NCBI GenBank assembly: GCA_026713485.1
Contig: JAPOOK010000061.1
Coordinates: 1 to 59,616, forward strand
Length of the DNA stretch: 59,616 bases
Origin: Chloroflexota bacterium
GTDB lineage: Bacteria > Chloroflexota > Dehalococcoidia > UBA6926
Direction of reading: 5' to 3'
In this document: positions 32,615 to 41,400 of the stretch, piece after piece
How positions within the stretch are numbered: position 1 is the stretch's first letter
Layout: each line of letters opens with the position of its first letter
Notes under the pieces: generated by a model
Seen by the model: the letters and a program-made list of their open reading frames with translations, nothing else
Told to the model about the DNA's origin: nothing
Database searches by the model: none
Made by a program: the position numbers and the translations under genes

Positions 32615-33733
32615 ATGGCGAACCCACTGCAAGAGCTCAGCAAACTCGGACAGTCTTTCTGGCTTGACTACATCGACAGAGATCTCCTCGATACAGGCGG
32701 ACTGAAGCGTCTTGTCGACGAGGATGGGCTGCGCGGTGTAACGAGCAATCCAAGCATCTTTGAAAAGGCCGTCACGGGCAGTACGTCTTACGACGCCGCC
32801 CTGTCTTCGTACATGGCTGCGAATCCCGGCAGCCCCGCCAAGGACTTGTTTGAACATGTCGGCATCCGTGACATTCGTGATGCGGCAGACGTGCTGCGGC
32901 CCGTCTATGACGCATCTGACGGCGCGGACGGCTTCGTTTCCCTCGAAGTGTCGCCACATCTGGCATACGACACGGAGGGAACAATCAGCGACGGGCTGCG
33001 GCTGTGGGGCGAGGTGAATCGCCCGAACCTGATGATCAAGGTGCCGGCAGCGCCACAGGGCTTCCCGGCGGTGGAGGAGCTGATCGCGCAGGGCGTGAAC
33101 GTCAACGTGACGCTGATGTTCTCGCTGGAGCAGTATGAGGCGGCGGCGCGGGCCTACACGCGTGGGCTGGCGCGGCTGGCGGACCCGACACACGCGGCGT
33201 CAGTGTCGTCGTTCTTTGTGAGCCGTGTTGACTCGAAGGTCGACGCGCTGCTGAACGCGATCGGGACTGACGAGGCGTTGGCGCTGCGGGGCAAGGCGGC
33301 GGTGGCGAATGCGCGACAGGCGTTTCAGCTCTCGCTGCGGCTTGCAGAAGAGCCGGAGTTCCAGGCGCAGACGGCGCGCGGGGCACGGACGCAGCGGTTG
33401 CTCTGGGCGAGCACCAGCACGAAGAATCCCGACTACTCCGAGACGTTGTACGTTGACGAGCTTGTCGGACCGAACACGGTCAACACCATGCCTCCCGCGA
33501 CTGTAGACTCGTTCCGCAATGCGAGCAGCGTCCAGTCAGTGATTGGAGACGATCCTGCGGGTTCCGCGAAAGTTCTCTCAGACATCGCGGCTCTGGGCGT
33601 CGATTTCCAGAAGGTGCACGCAGAATTGCTGGATGAGGGCGTGGACGCATTCATCAAGGCATACGACGGCCTACTGAAGGCGGCGGAGAGCAAGGCGAAG
33701 GCGGCCTCGGGTATGGCGGCGGCACGGAGCTAA
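32615..33733 (+). CDS. tal: Transaldolase (mycobacterial type)
   Basis: A 372-residue transaldolase of the actinobacterial/cyanobacterial long type, converting sedoheptulose 7-phosphate and glyceraldehyde 3-phosphate in the pentose phosphate pathway. Marker stretches: NPLQELSKLGQSFWLDYIDRDLL, GVTSNPSIFEKA, the Schiff-base Lys142 in NLMIKVPA, NVNVTLMFSLEQY, FFVSRVDSKVD and LLWASTSTKNPDYSE. The ATG at 32615 follows TGAGGA by 8 bases. It may supply erythrose 4-phosphate or connect to glucose 6-phosphate used by ino1. tRNA-Arg is just downstream. Confidence 0.93.
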   Translation: MANPLQELSKLGQSFWLDYIDRDLLDTGGLKRLVDEDGLRGVTSNPSIFEKAVTGSTSYDAALSSYMAANPGSPAKDLFEHVGIRDIRDAADVLRPVYDASDGADGFVSLEVSPHLAYDTEGTISDGLRLWGEVNRPNLMIKVPAAPQGFPAVEELIAQGVNVNVTLMFSLEQYEAAARAYTRGLARLADPTHAASVSSFFVSRVDSKVDALLNAIGTDEALALRGKAAVANARQAFQLSLRLAEEPEFQAQTARGARTQRLLWASTSTKNPDYSETLYVDELVGPNTVNTMPPATVDSFRNASSVQSVIGDDPAGSAKVLSDIAALGVDFQKVHAELLDEGVDAFIKAYDGLLKAAESKAKAASGMAAARS

Positions 33734-33798
33734 ACTGCTTGCCGGTTGACGCCCACGCCGACTGAACGGCATTCTCGCCCGCGTGGAGTCTCATTCGT

Positions 33799-33871
33799 GC
33801 CCCTGTAGCTCAGAGGATAGAGCATCGGTTTCCTAAACCGAGTGTCGGCGGTTCGAGTCCGCCCAGGGGTA
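33799..33871 (+). tRNA. tRNA-Arg (anticodon CCT)
   Basis: A complete cloverleaf: acceptor GCCCCTG/CAGGGGT (with a G-U first pair), D arm GCTCAGAGGATAGAGC, anticodon stem TCGGT/ACCGA with loop TTCCTAA (anticodon CCT), and T arm with GGTTCGAGTCC. A is the discriminator. CCA is not in the DNA, unlike the tRNA-Pro gene, and a T-run (33873-33878) that can act as a terminator follows directly. Confidence 0.95.
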
Positions 33872-33928
33872 TTTTTTGCCTCTGGTTGTCTTCTTGCCTG
33901 GCTCATACCAATTGGCAATCCACAGGGC

Positions 33929-33934
33929 TAGACT
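33929..33934 (+). promoter_or_regulatory. -10 element of a possible leaderless transcript
   Basis: TAGACT ends 6 bases before the ATG at 33941, and no ribosome site precedes the ATG. The layout matches the one before the endonuclease V gene. No clear -35 is seen. Confidence 0.3.
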
Positions 33935-33940
33935 GTGGCT

Positions 33941-35644
33941 ATGATGATGTCTCATCCACGACTCCCGATTTTGCTTATTCTTGTGGTAGCCATCCTTTCT
34001 ACATGCAGTGATGGGGAATCAGCGTCAGTTCCAGATAGCTCGGTACCGACTCCACCACTTCCTCTACTAGTCAGTTCCTTACCGACCGGGACTACAGTTA
34101 CAGTCTCCTCACGAACGGGCACGCCGATATCTGCGACTTCAACCGCCCGATCTCCTAATCTCCCGCCTCCGTCGCCTAGCCCAACGAGTATGGCAACACC
34201 CGGCTCGACAAAGCCATTTCTGCCAGCAGTCCCTCCATTCTCTTTCCCACAGCTAAGCGGCGACCCCGCAGAACACTCCAATGAAGACATCATGCGTAGC
34301 GCGGAAGCAATCTTGAATTCCTACTTGGCCGCTCAGTTGGCTCTGCCGGAGGCGAATCTTTTCGCGATGAGTTTAACCAGAATTGCTGCGTGCCGCGGAG
34401 ATATCGACGATTTGGCCCCGATTGCTGACGGACAGAGGAGCATACTCCCTAGCTACCTTGGAGCTTCTGTAAAGCACTACGTCAATGGTGTGCACAGGAT
34501 TGACGATGTTCGAGCATGGATCTCTGTCACCGGATACGTTGACGAGCGTAAGAGTAACCATCTGCAGACTTTCTCCTTACTCCATCAGTTTGAGGGCGGT
34601 CAGTGGCGATCGGCCTCCTGTCTGCAGGGGCCTGACGGTACGTTTGCGGTGCCGGACAACATTCAAGAATCACTGCGCAGCTATTACATCGGTGAACAGG
34701 TGGCAATACAGTCGTCAAGAATGTTCCCTAGTCGGATTCCTTTTTCAGTAACGGTCCTCAATGCACCTGAATTTGTGACGGATACTCTTCTTTCGCTGCC
34801 TGTTCGGTATACGGCCGTGACAACGAGATGGACACTGAATCATCCTTATGCGATTTTGGGCCTTGCTGAAGATCCGCAAGAAGTTCGGTATTGGAGTACA
34901 ACGGATTGCCCAGGTGCCCGCAACAGTAAACCAGTCGCGCTGGTCAAGGGCGGTTGGATCGACACCAGGCTGTGCTTTGAACCCGCTAACTCCGAGGATA
35001 TTGCAACTATTAGTGAGGTCCCATGGGAGCGGCCGGCAGCGTGGCTGGAGTTTCCTCTACCCTGGAATTCATACGTTCTGGCCCGGCCAGCCGTTATCGA
35101 TCTCACAAAGTCGGTAGAGCCAACAGAGCCGGTTCGCTTTGTACGGGGGCTTCCGACAACCCCCGTAGTGGGCCAAGATCCCACCCTCCATCGTATCCGT
35201 TGGGCGCCGAATGAAGACACAGAGGTCAGCAGCGCAGTTACCTTATCCGAGACTTCTCCAAGCGCAGCAAAAGACTATCGAATCACGGTCCTTGGCCCTC
35301 TGGAGATAGTCGACGATTCGGCTGTTCGTGTTCTCATCAGGATTGAGTCGTTCAGTTGGGTAGCACTTTGGATCAATTCCCGTTCACTTGGATTGAGCGG
35401 CGAAGCTGACGAAAGTGGACATCTAACGAACCTGGGGTGGTGGACCTTTTCCGAATCAGAACGATTCATACTTCTATATCCGGATCAGTTAAGGGCCACC
35501 GAACTAAAAAGGGGCGAGACGATCGAGTCATACGTGTACTTCTTGACTCGGGATGAGTCACCGGTCACTGAAGATTCGCTACCAACTACTCTGTGGGTCT
35601 GGGATGAAATCCCGGTCAAATTGCAGAACCACGATACCCGGTGA
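33941..35644 (+). CDS. Orphan secreted protein (putative lipoprotein)
   Basis: A protein of about 567 residues with a hydrophobic signal (LPILLILVVAILSTC, atypical lipobox LSTC) and a long Ser/Thr/Pro-rich linker (about residues 30-110). A globular region of about 450 residues follows, with no family I recognise. It has scattered Cys (AACRGD, SASCLQGPDG, STTDCPGA, DTRLCFEP) that could form disulfides. G+C content looks lower than that of the neighbours and the codon use less biased, and the gene sits directly behind a tRNA gene, so it may be a later acquisition. Starts at ATG 33941 or 33944 (MMSHP). Function unknown. Confidence 0.7.
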   Translation: MMMSHPRLPILLILVVAILSTCSDGESASVPDSSVPTPPLPLLVSSLPTGTTVTVSSRTGTPISATSTARSPNLPPPSPSPTSMATPGSTKPFLPAVPPFSFPQLSGDPAEHSNEDIMRSAEAILNSYLAAQLALPEANLFAMSLTRIAACRGDIDDLAPIADGQRSILPSYLGASVKHYVNGVHRIDDVRAWISVTGYVDERKSNHLQTFSLLHQFEGGQWRSASCLQGPDGTFAVPDNIQESLRSYYIGEQVAIQSSRMFPSRIPFSVTVLNAPEFVTDTLLSLPVRYTAVTTRWTLNHPYAILGLAEDPQEVRYWSTTDCPGARNSKPVALVKGGWIDTRLCFEPANSEDIATISEVPWERPAAWLEFPLPWNSYVLARPAVIDLTKSVEPTEPVRFVRGLPTTPVVGQDPTLHRIRWAPNEDTEVSSAVTLSETSPSAAKDYRITVLGPLEIVDDSAVRVLIRIESFSWVALWINSRSLGLSGEADESGHLTNLGWWTFSESERFILLYPDQLRATELKRGETIESYVYFLTRDESPVTEDSLPTTLWVWDEIPVKLQNHDTR

Positions 35645-35962
35645 ATCCAAGATCGGGGAGCTCCTTCAGCTTGCGGTTGACCGCCACCCAAGATCAGGGT
35701 TGGGTTTGAAGAGTCACAGTGCCAAGCTCATGAGACAACTCTCGTCTACATTCGGCACAACACAAATCTCTGACCTTTACCTTTCCTCCGCCGCTTCCTC
35801 ACCGCTTGCGTTAAACCTACGCCAATCTCAGACGTTCGCACTACAGTCCTCGGAGGGGTGCGCCTGCTTGCTCTGGTGTAACTTTAGAGTGACTACGGCT
35901 TGACTTTCGTTGACTGAAACGGCCGCAACTGGGTGTGCGGCCGGCAAGTCCCCGGGACCACG
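35645..35962. other. 318-base intergenic region with a hairpin and repeated TTGACT
   Basis: No gene is supported here. It has no clear terminator for the lipoprotein gene. Its last 60 bases hold two TTGACT boxes at 35900-35905 and 35910-35915 and an 8-bp hairpin (35920-35943), which form the putative control region of the DUF1538 operon. Confidence 0.5.
35920..35943 (+). promoter_or_regulatory. Hairpin upstream of the DUF1538-PII-CBS operon
   Basis: CGGCCGCA (35920-35927) and TGCGGCCG (35936-35943) form a perfect 8-bp stem with loop ACTGGGTG, starting 4 bases after the second of two direct TTGACT repeats. The ATG follows 20 bases later, so the hairpin could affect translation or bind a regulator. 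Confidence 0.4.
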
Positions 35963-36706
35963 ATGAACGAGTACACCCGACTCTTAGCCCCAATGTTGCA
36001 GCGGACCGCCACTTCGCTGCGGGATCTTGCACCCATCATCATAGTCATCGCGTTCTTCCAGATCGTCGTGTTGCAGCAGCCTTTCCCCAATCTCGAAAAT
36101 GTCGTGATCGGCTTGGCCTTCGTGGTGATAGGACTGGCGCTCTTTATCGTGGGGCTTGAGAGCGCCCTCTTCCCAATTGGGGAGCTTTTGGCCGAGGGGT
36201 TTGCCAAGAAAGGCAGTCTGACCGCACTACTGGCCTTCGCCTTTTGTCTGGGATTCGGCGCGACGGTCGCCGAGCCGGCGTTGATTGCCATCGCCGCCGA
36301 AGCGGCCGATGTCGCTTCGGAAGCCGGAGCCATTGCTAACAGCGACCAGGCCCGCTCTTCATATGCCCTCGAGGTCCGCCTGGTCGTGGCGGTGTCGGTC
36401 GGGGCAGCCATCGTGTTGGGTGTATTCCGCATTCTCAAGGGCTGGCCAATCCACCGCCTGATAATCGGGGGGTATCTGCTCGTGGTGGCCCTGACCTTCT
36501 TTGCGCCTGACGACATCATCGGCGTTGCCTACGATTCCGGGGGCGTGACTACCAGCACCGTCACCGTGCCGCTGGTTGCTGCATTGGGTGTCGGTCTCGC
36601 CACGTCAATCCGTGGGCGCAACCCGATGATTGACGGCTTCGGCCTTATCGCCCTGGCCAGCTTGACGCCCATCATCTGTGTCCTCGCCTACGGCATGGTG
36701 ACCTGA
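35963..36706 (+). CDS. DUF1538 membrane protein, subunit 1
   Basis: A 247-residue DUF1538 protein with about six to seven membrane spans. The family blocks are seen: [15 protein letters not shown] near the N-terminus, [16 protein letters not shown] in the middle and [28 protein letters not shown] near the end, then [23 protein letters not shown]1538 proteins are uncharacterised integral membrane proteins, thought to be transporters. A second DUF1538 gene follows after 2 bases, so a heteromeric complex is likely. The ATG at 35963 has no strong ribosome site; upstream codons do not add a family region. Confidence 0.85.
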   Translation: MNEYTRLLAPMLQRTATSLRDLAPIIIVIAFFQIVVLQQPFPNLENVVIGLAFVVIGLALFIVGLESALFPIGELLAEGFAKKGSLTALLAFAFCLGFGATVAEPALIAIAAEAADVASEAGAIANSDQARSSYALEVRLVVAVSVGAAIVLGVFRILKGWPIHRLIIGGYLLVVALTFFAPDDIIGVAYDSGGVTTSTVTVPLVAALGVGLATSIRGRNPMIDGFGLIALASLTPIICVLAYGMVT

Positions 36707-36708
36707 CT

Positions 36709-37494
36709 ATGGAATCGCTGAGCAGCCTCTGGCCAACGATCCTGTCCACCATAGTGGACGTGGCGCCAATTGTAGGGGTCCTGGTCCTGTTCCAGGTGGC
36801 GGTGCTCCGCCGCAAGCTTCCTAACCCGGGCCGCATGATTGCCGGGTTCGTTTTCGTGCTATTGGGACTCGCCTTCTTCCTTGTCGGCCTTGAACAAGCC
36901 CTCTTCCCCATCGGTGAGACCATGGCACGCCAACTCACGGGGGCGGAGACCGTTGGGCCACAGAGCGCTGCCGACGGCGTGGACTGGCGGGACTATTGGC
37001 TGGTATACACCTTCGCCGCAGCCATCGGGTTTGCGACGACGATAGCCGAACCATCGCTCATCGCTGTGGCCATCAAGGCGGAGGACGTGTCGGGCGGCAC
37101 CGTCCGCGCCTGGGGCTTGAGGCTCGCCGTGGCAGTTGGCGTGGCGCTCGGCGTGGCGCTCGGCTGTTTCCGCATCGTGACCGGCACTCCACTCCCCTGG
37201 TACATCATGGCTGCCTACGTCATCGTGATTGTGCAGACCTTCCGGTCCAGCAAGACTATCGTGCCGCTCGCCTATGACAGTGGAGGGGTGACGACCTCGA
37301 CGGTTACGGTGCCCGTCGTGGCGGCTCTAGGTCTGGGATTAGCCGCCAGCATTCCGGGCCGTAGCCCGTTGATCGACGGGTTTGGGCTGATTGCATTTGC
37401 CAGCGTGTTTCCTATAATGACCGTGCTGGGCTACGCCATCATCGCGTCCTGGTTAAATCAGAGGCGAAAGACCATTGAGTCGAAGGATGGTTGA
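36709..37494 (+). CDS. DUF1538 membrane protein, subunit 2
   Basis: A 261-residue paralogue of the preceding protein, aligned over its whole length: [64 protein letters not shown] and [20 protein letters not shown]. The [14 protein letters not shown] stretch is identical in both subunits and is the best candidate for a substrate or ion site in the membrane. It differs by a longer loop (LTGAETVGPQSAADGVDWRDYW). The PII-like gene starts 4 bases after it. A two-subunit membrane complex is inferred from adjacency and paralogy. Confidence 0.85.
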   Translation: MESLSSLWPTILSTIVDVAPIVGVLVLFQVAVLRRKLPNPGRMIAGFVFVLLGLAFFLVGLEQALFPIGETMARQLTGAETVGPQSAADGVDWRDYWLVYTFAAAIGFATTIAEPSLIAVAIKAEDVSGGTVRAWGLRLAVAVGVALGVALGCFRIVTGTPLPWYIMAAYVIVIVQTFRSSKTIVPLAYDSGGVTTSTVTVPVVAALGLGLAASIPGRSPLIDGFGLIAFASVFPIMTVLGYAIIASWLNQRRKTIESKDG

Positions 37495-37497
37495 GCC

Positions 37498-37848
37498 ATG
37501 AGACTAAAGCTGATTGTCGCACTGGTCAGCGACGAGAAAACGGGAGTCGTGATTGATGCCGCGCGCGCCGGCGGCGCCACCGGCGCCACCACGGTCACGA
37601 GCGTGCGGGGCGAGGGCTTGAAGCCGGAGAAGACTTTCCTGGGCCTCGGCCTGGCCGCCAAGCGCGACGTCGTCCTGTTCCTGGTGGTCGAGACTCGAGC
37701 GCGGGACATTCTGGAGCGTATCCGTGATGCCGGGAAATTCGATACGGAGCACGGCGCCGGAATCGCATTTCAGATCGACATTGAGGATGCCGTAGGCCTT
37801 GTTACGCAACTGCCCACCATTCGAGAGGAACTGGAATACGAAATATGA
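37498..37848 (+). CDS. PII-family signalling protein
   Basis: A 116-residue protein with the PII fold (MRLKLIVALVSDEKTGVVIDAARAGGATGATTVTSVRG). A T-loop-like segment GEGLKPEKTFLGLGLAAKRDVV stands in the usual place. The T-loop lacks the Tyr used for uridylylation, and the B-loop for nucleotide phosphate binding is changed (EHGAGIAF where GKPGTGKVF-type motifs occur), so binding of ATP/ADP is possible but altered. It is encoded between two membrane subunits and a CBS protein, like GlnK with AmtB, suggesting it gates or senses the DUF1538 complex. Nitrogen signalling is not implied by the sequence alone. Confidence 0.8.
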   Translation: MRLKLIVALVSDEKTGVVIDAARAGGATGATTVTSVRGEGLKPEKTFLGLGLAAKRDVVLFLVVETRARDILERIRDAGKFDTEHGAGIAFQIDIEDAVGLVTQLPTIREELEYEI

Positions 37849-38249
37849 GCGCGAAGAGTCATACAACGGTCGGCGACCTCATGGGTTCCGCAATCTACAG
37901 CATTGACGGCCTCGCGACGGTGGCTGAAGCGATAGAGCTCATGAAACAGCACAACGTCAGTTCGTTGATCGTCAACCGGCGAGACCACACTGACGAAGTA
38001 GGACTGGTTGTGGTCTCCGATATTGCGCGGCAAGTGATTGCCCAGAACCACTCTCCCGAACGAGTGAATGTTTACGAAATCATGTCCAAGCCGGTACTGA
38101 CTTTGCCGTCAGATATGCTCACCAGTTACGCCGTGCGCCTGCTGGAGCGGTTTGATATTTCCCGCGCTGTTGTCGTCGACGAAGATCGTGAACCGCTGGG
38201 GATAATAACGCTGCGCGACTTGGTGATGGGACACCAGACAGGGTCGTAG
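37845..38249 (+). CDS. CBS-domain-pair protein
   Basis: A 134-residue protein made of two CBS domains (VGDLMGSAIYSIDGLATVAEAIELMKQHNVSSLIV; NVYEIMSKPVLTLPSDMLTSYAVRLLERFDISRAVV then EPLGIITLRDLV). CBS pairs usually bind adenine nucleotides and report energy state. The start overlaps the PII stop by four bases (ATGA), so the two sensors are made together. With a PII-like protein in the same operon this is probably a second, nucleotide-sensing regulator of the DUF1538 membrane proteins. No extra domain is attached. Confidence 0.82.
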   Translation: MSAKSHTTVGDLMGSAIYSIDGLATVAEAIELMKQHNVSSLIVNRRDHTDEVGLVVVSDIARQVIAQNHSPERVNVYEIMSKPVLTLPSDMLTSYAVRLLERFDISRAVVVDEDREPLGIITLRDLVMGHQTGS

Positions 38250-38489
38250 ACGGCAGGTGCCCCTTTATTACTGGGCCTTAGCTCACCAGGTTCAACTATT
38301 CTCTGACTATTGTTAACGGGCTCGTCAGTTTGCGGGTAATTTAACCCACGTGTTTGCGCATAGGTTCGTTGCATCACGGGAGATGTTGCACCAACGCGAC
38401 TTCCACCGTTCAGGGTTGTCTCCGTACTACAGAAAGCGTCTATAGTTGTAGTCGGACGCATGATGACCCCCCCCAACAGAGTTTGAATC

Positions 38490-41400
38490 ATGGCGGCACG
38501 TAAGAGATTCTCCCTGGGTCGAGTACCCTTGGGCCGGATCGTGATCTTGGCGGCTCTGGCCACCTCAGCGTTGGTGTTCTTCACGGCGGGAACAACTCAC
38601 GGGCAGACCCCAGTGCCGACGATAAGCAACGTCGATCCGGCGCCCCCCTATTGTGTTCTTCAGCGTTCCACAGAGGACACCGACCTGCTGTTGACCATCA
38701 CCGGGGAAGACCTCACTGCGTATGAAGACGATGGGAGAGTCCAATTCCTGGACACTGACACCCGACAGGAAACCGAAGTATTCGACCGGAATATCAATTG
38801 GCAGGATCCGAGACGGATATCCATTGATATGTCATATGTGGACTTAAGATTCAATTCCGACAGGCAACTGCGGCTCCGGGTTCGTGTGATCTCGGACGAG
38901 TCTGAACGGCTGGCCTCGGAGTGGTCTGACGAATTCATCTTCGCTCGCAGCCGGTCCGCCTGCGGAACCGATTCGAGGTTCCCCCCAACGTCGCCGATTC
39001 GGGGGCTTGAAGGGGATTTGTGGGCGGATGTAGTGATCGGAAAGCCTGATTTTTCACAGACAGGTCCGCTGAGCGTGGTGCCATTCAAGGTTTTTGGCCC
39101 GGGCGGGGTCGTTGTCGACAGGTCTGAAGGCGCCGGCAGGGCCTATATCTGGGACTCCGGAAACAGCAGAATACTCGGCATTGATCTCGCCAATTGCTAC
39201 GAAACTGAATCTCCATGCTCTGCGGACATTGTCATCGGTCAGCCTTCGGGATTCGATCATTCTGCATGCAATGGAGATAGCGGGCTTCAAGGCTTCCCCT
39301 ACCGCGCCGTTGCATCAGCTGAGACGCTGTGCGGTATACGAGACGTCGCTCTCAGCCCGGGTGAAACCCACAATTTTGTGACTATGGCCGTAGACGGTCG
39401 CGGCAGCCTATACGTGCCCGACTCCGTGAACCATCGGATTCTGAAATACGAGGACCCTTTTGAAACAGACTCCGTTGCTGATCAAGTTTGGGGTCAAGCA
39501 GATTTCACAGGCATGGCGTGCAACCGGGGTAGTCTGGGGCGTCCGACTGCCGAGACTCTATGTTTCCATTCTCCTTCTAACCAGAGGCGTACCAACTGGT
39601 ACGGAAACGGGGTGGAGATCGATAAGCAGGGCAACATGTGGGTGGCGGACGGCGGCAACAACCGCGTTCTCCGTTTCCCGGTAAACCCTGATACTGGAGA
39701 AATAGCCAGCGCTGCCGACCTCGTTTTGGGACAGCGCAACCTCCGCAGCGCCGAGGAGAGAGACGGGTTTACCGGGCTGCATGGGCCGTCGGCCGTGAGG
39801 GTCGGCGATAACGGCTGGGTATACGTTGCTGACACCATCAACGATAGAATCCAGATCTTCAAGCCTCCGTTCCGATCCGGCATGCAGGCTGATGCAGAGT
39901 TTGGATCGGGCTTTAAACGCCCGACCTCGCTAGAGCTTGATCCTCTTGGAAGAGGTGTGTGGGTTGTCGATGGAGCCAACTACATGGTCCAGCTATGGGA
40001 CAAAGCGGGCGACTCCGTGCTTCAAGTTCTTGGTAGAGACTCCTATATGCCCGACGGCAGTTGCGGCGAGCCGCTATTCGAATTACCCGGTTCTCCCCAC
40101 CTGTGCCCGGTCGCCGGCAGTGTGGGGATCGATGCGGAGGGTAATGTCCTGGTACCCGTCTACCTCATAACTGCGGATGTCTTCCGATTTCCAGCACTTA
40201 CTCCAGAGGATGGGGATGCTGAAAAGAAGCCAGTCGGGCCGGCAGACAAGCGCCTCTTCTACCCACCCTTTGACGCGAACTTTCAAGACAGGAGTGGACT
40301 CCATTCCCCCAGGGGAATCGCAATTTGGCAAGATCAGTTGGTCGTGGCTGACAGACATCGACTCTTATTCTGGAATGGACTTGACTCACTGAACGACGGG
40401 AGGCCTGCCGATGGCCTCATTGGTGACGAATTCCAGGTGGGATCGTGGCACTACTGTTGTGGCAGGCTCAAGGTGGACACTGCAGGCAGATTGTGGGTAC
40501 TTGGGTTTGAGGGCAGGTATTTCCTCGAAGTTTACCAGCTCCCTTTGACTGAACTCTCTGTACCACTGCACACCACGTGGAGAAGATCAGCTTCATTCCC
40601 GGTACTGGGAACTACGGAACGGACCGCTCTGGGGGATCGAGTCTTTGGCATTGCGGTCGAAGGACCTGGCAACTATCTCTGGCTTAGCGATACTGACAAT
40701 CATCGCGTGCTCCGCATACGTGATCCCCTTACCAACCCGATGGTGGATGTGGTTCTGGGCCAGCAAGATGCGACCACCACATTGTGCAACCAGGGACGAT
40801 TTCGAGAGGATGACAGGAACGAAATCGGGGATGGCGGACACAGGGACGTTCTGTGTTACCCGGGAGCGCTATCAATTGATAGGCAGGGCAATCTCTATGT
40901 CTCCGATCACGCGCTGGAAGTCTCCGGAAACAAACGACTGTTGGTCTTTCCTCCATCTTCGATCAATTCAGTGAACTCCAAGGCCGTCTTCGCTCCGAAT
41001 GCCGACAGCGTGTTCACCCTCTCTGCCACCGGCTTCACCCATCTGTCCATCGGTCATTCTTATGAAGACAGAGAGGTCATTGGCAAGTCCGGGCACCATC
41101 TCTTTAGCGCGGCAACGTGGGAACCCGCTATTGACAGCACGAATAGGATGGTGGTCGGATACAATGCGTACTTCGGACCACGCTTTGTCGGCGTCTACGA
41201 TGATCCGCTGGATTCAACCGATCTGCCGACATCCTACCTTTACGACTTTGGCTCAATGCCCTACACGGCAACATTCGACGACAAAGATAACCTTTACGTC
41301 GGCGACATCAACCGTGGACGTCTGCTCATATACAAGAATCCATTCGGCAACACGCCTTCGGAAGAACCCGCGCCAGCGGACACCGCTGAAGCGCCGATCC

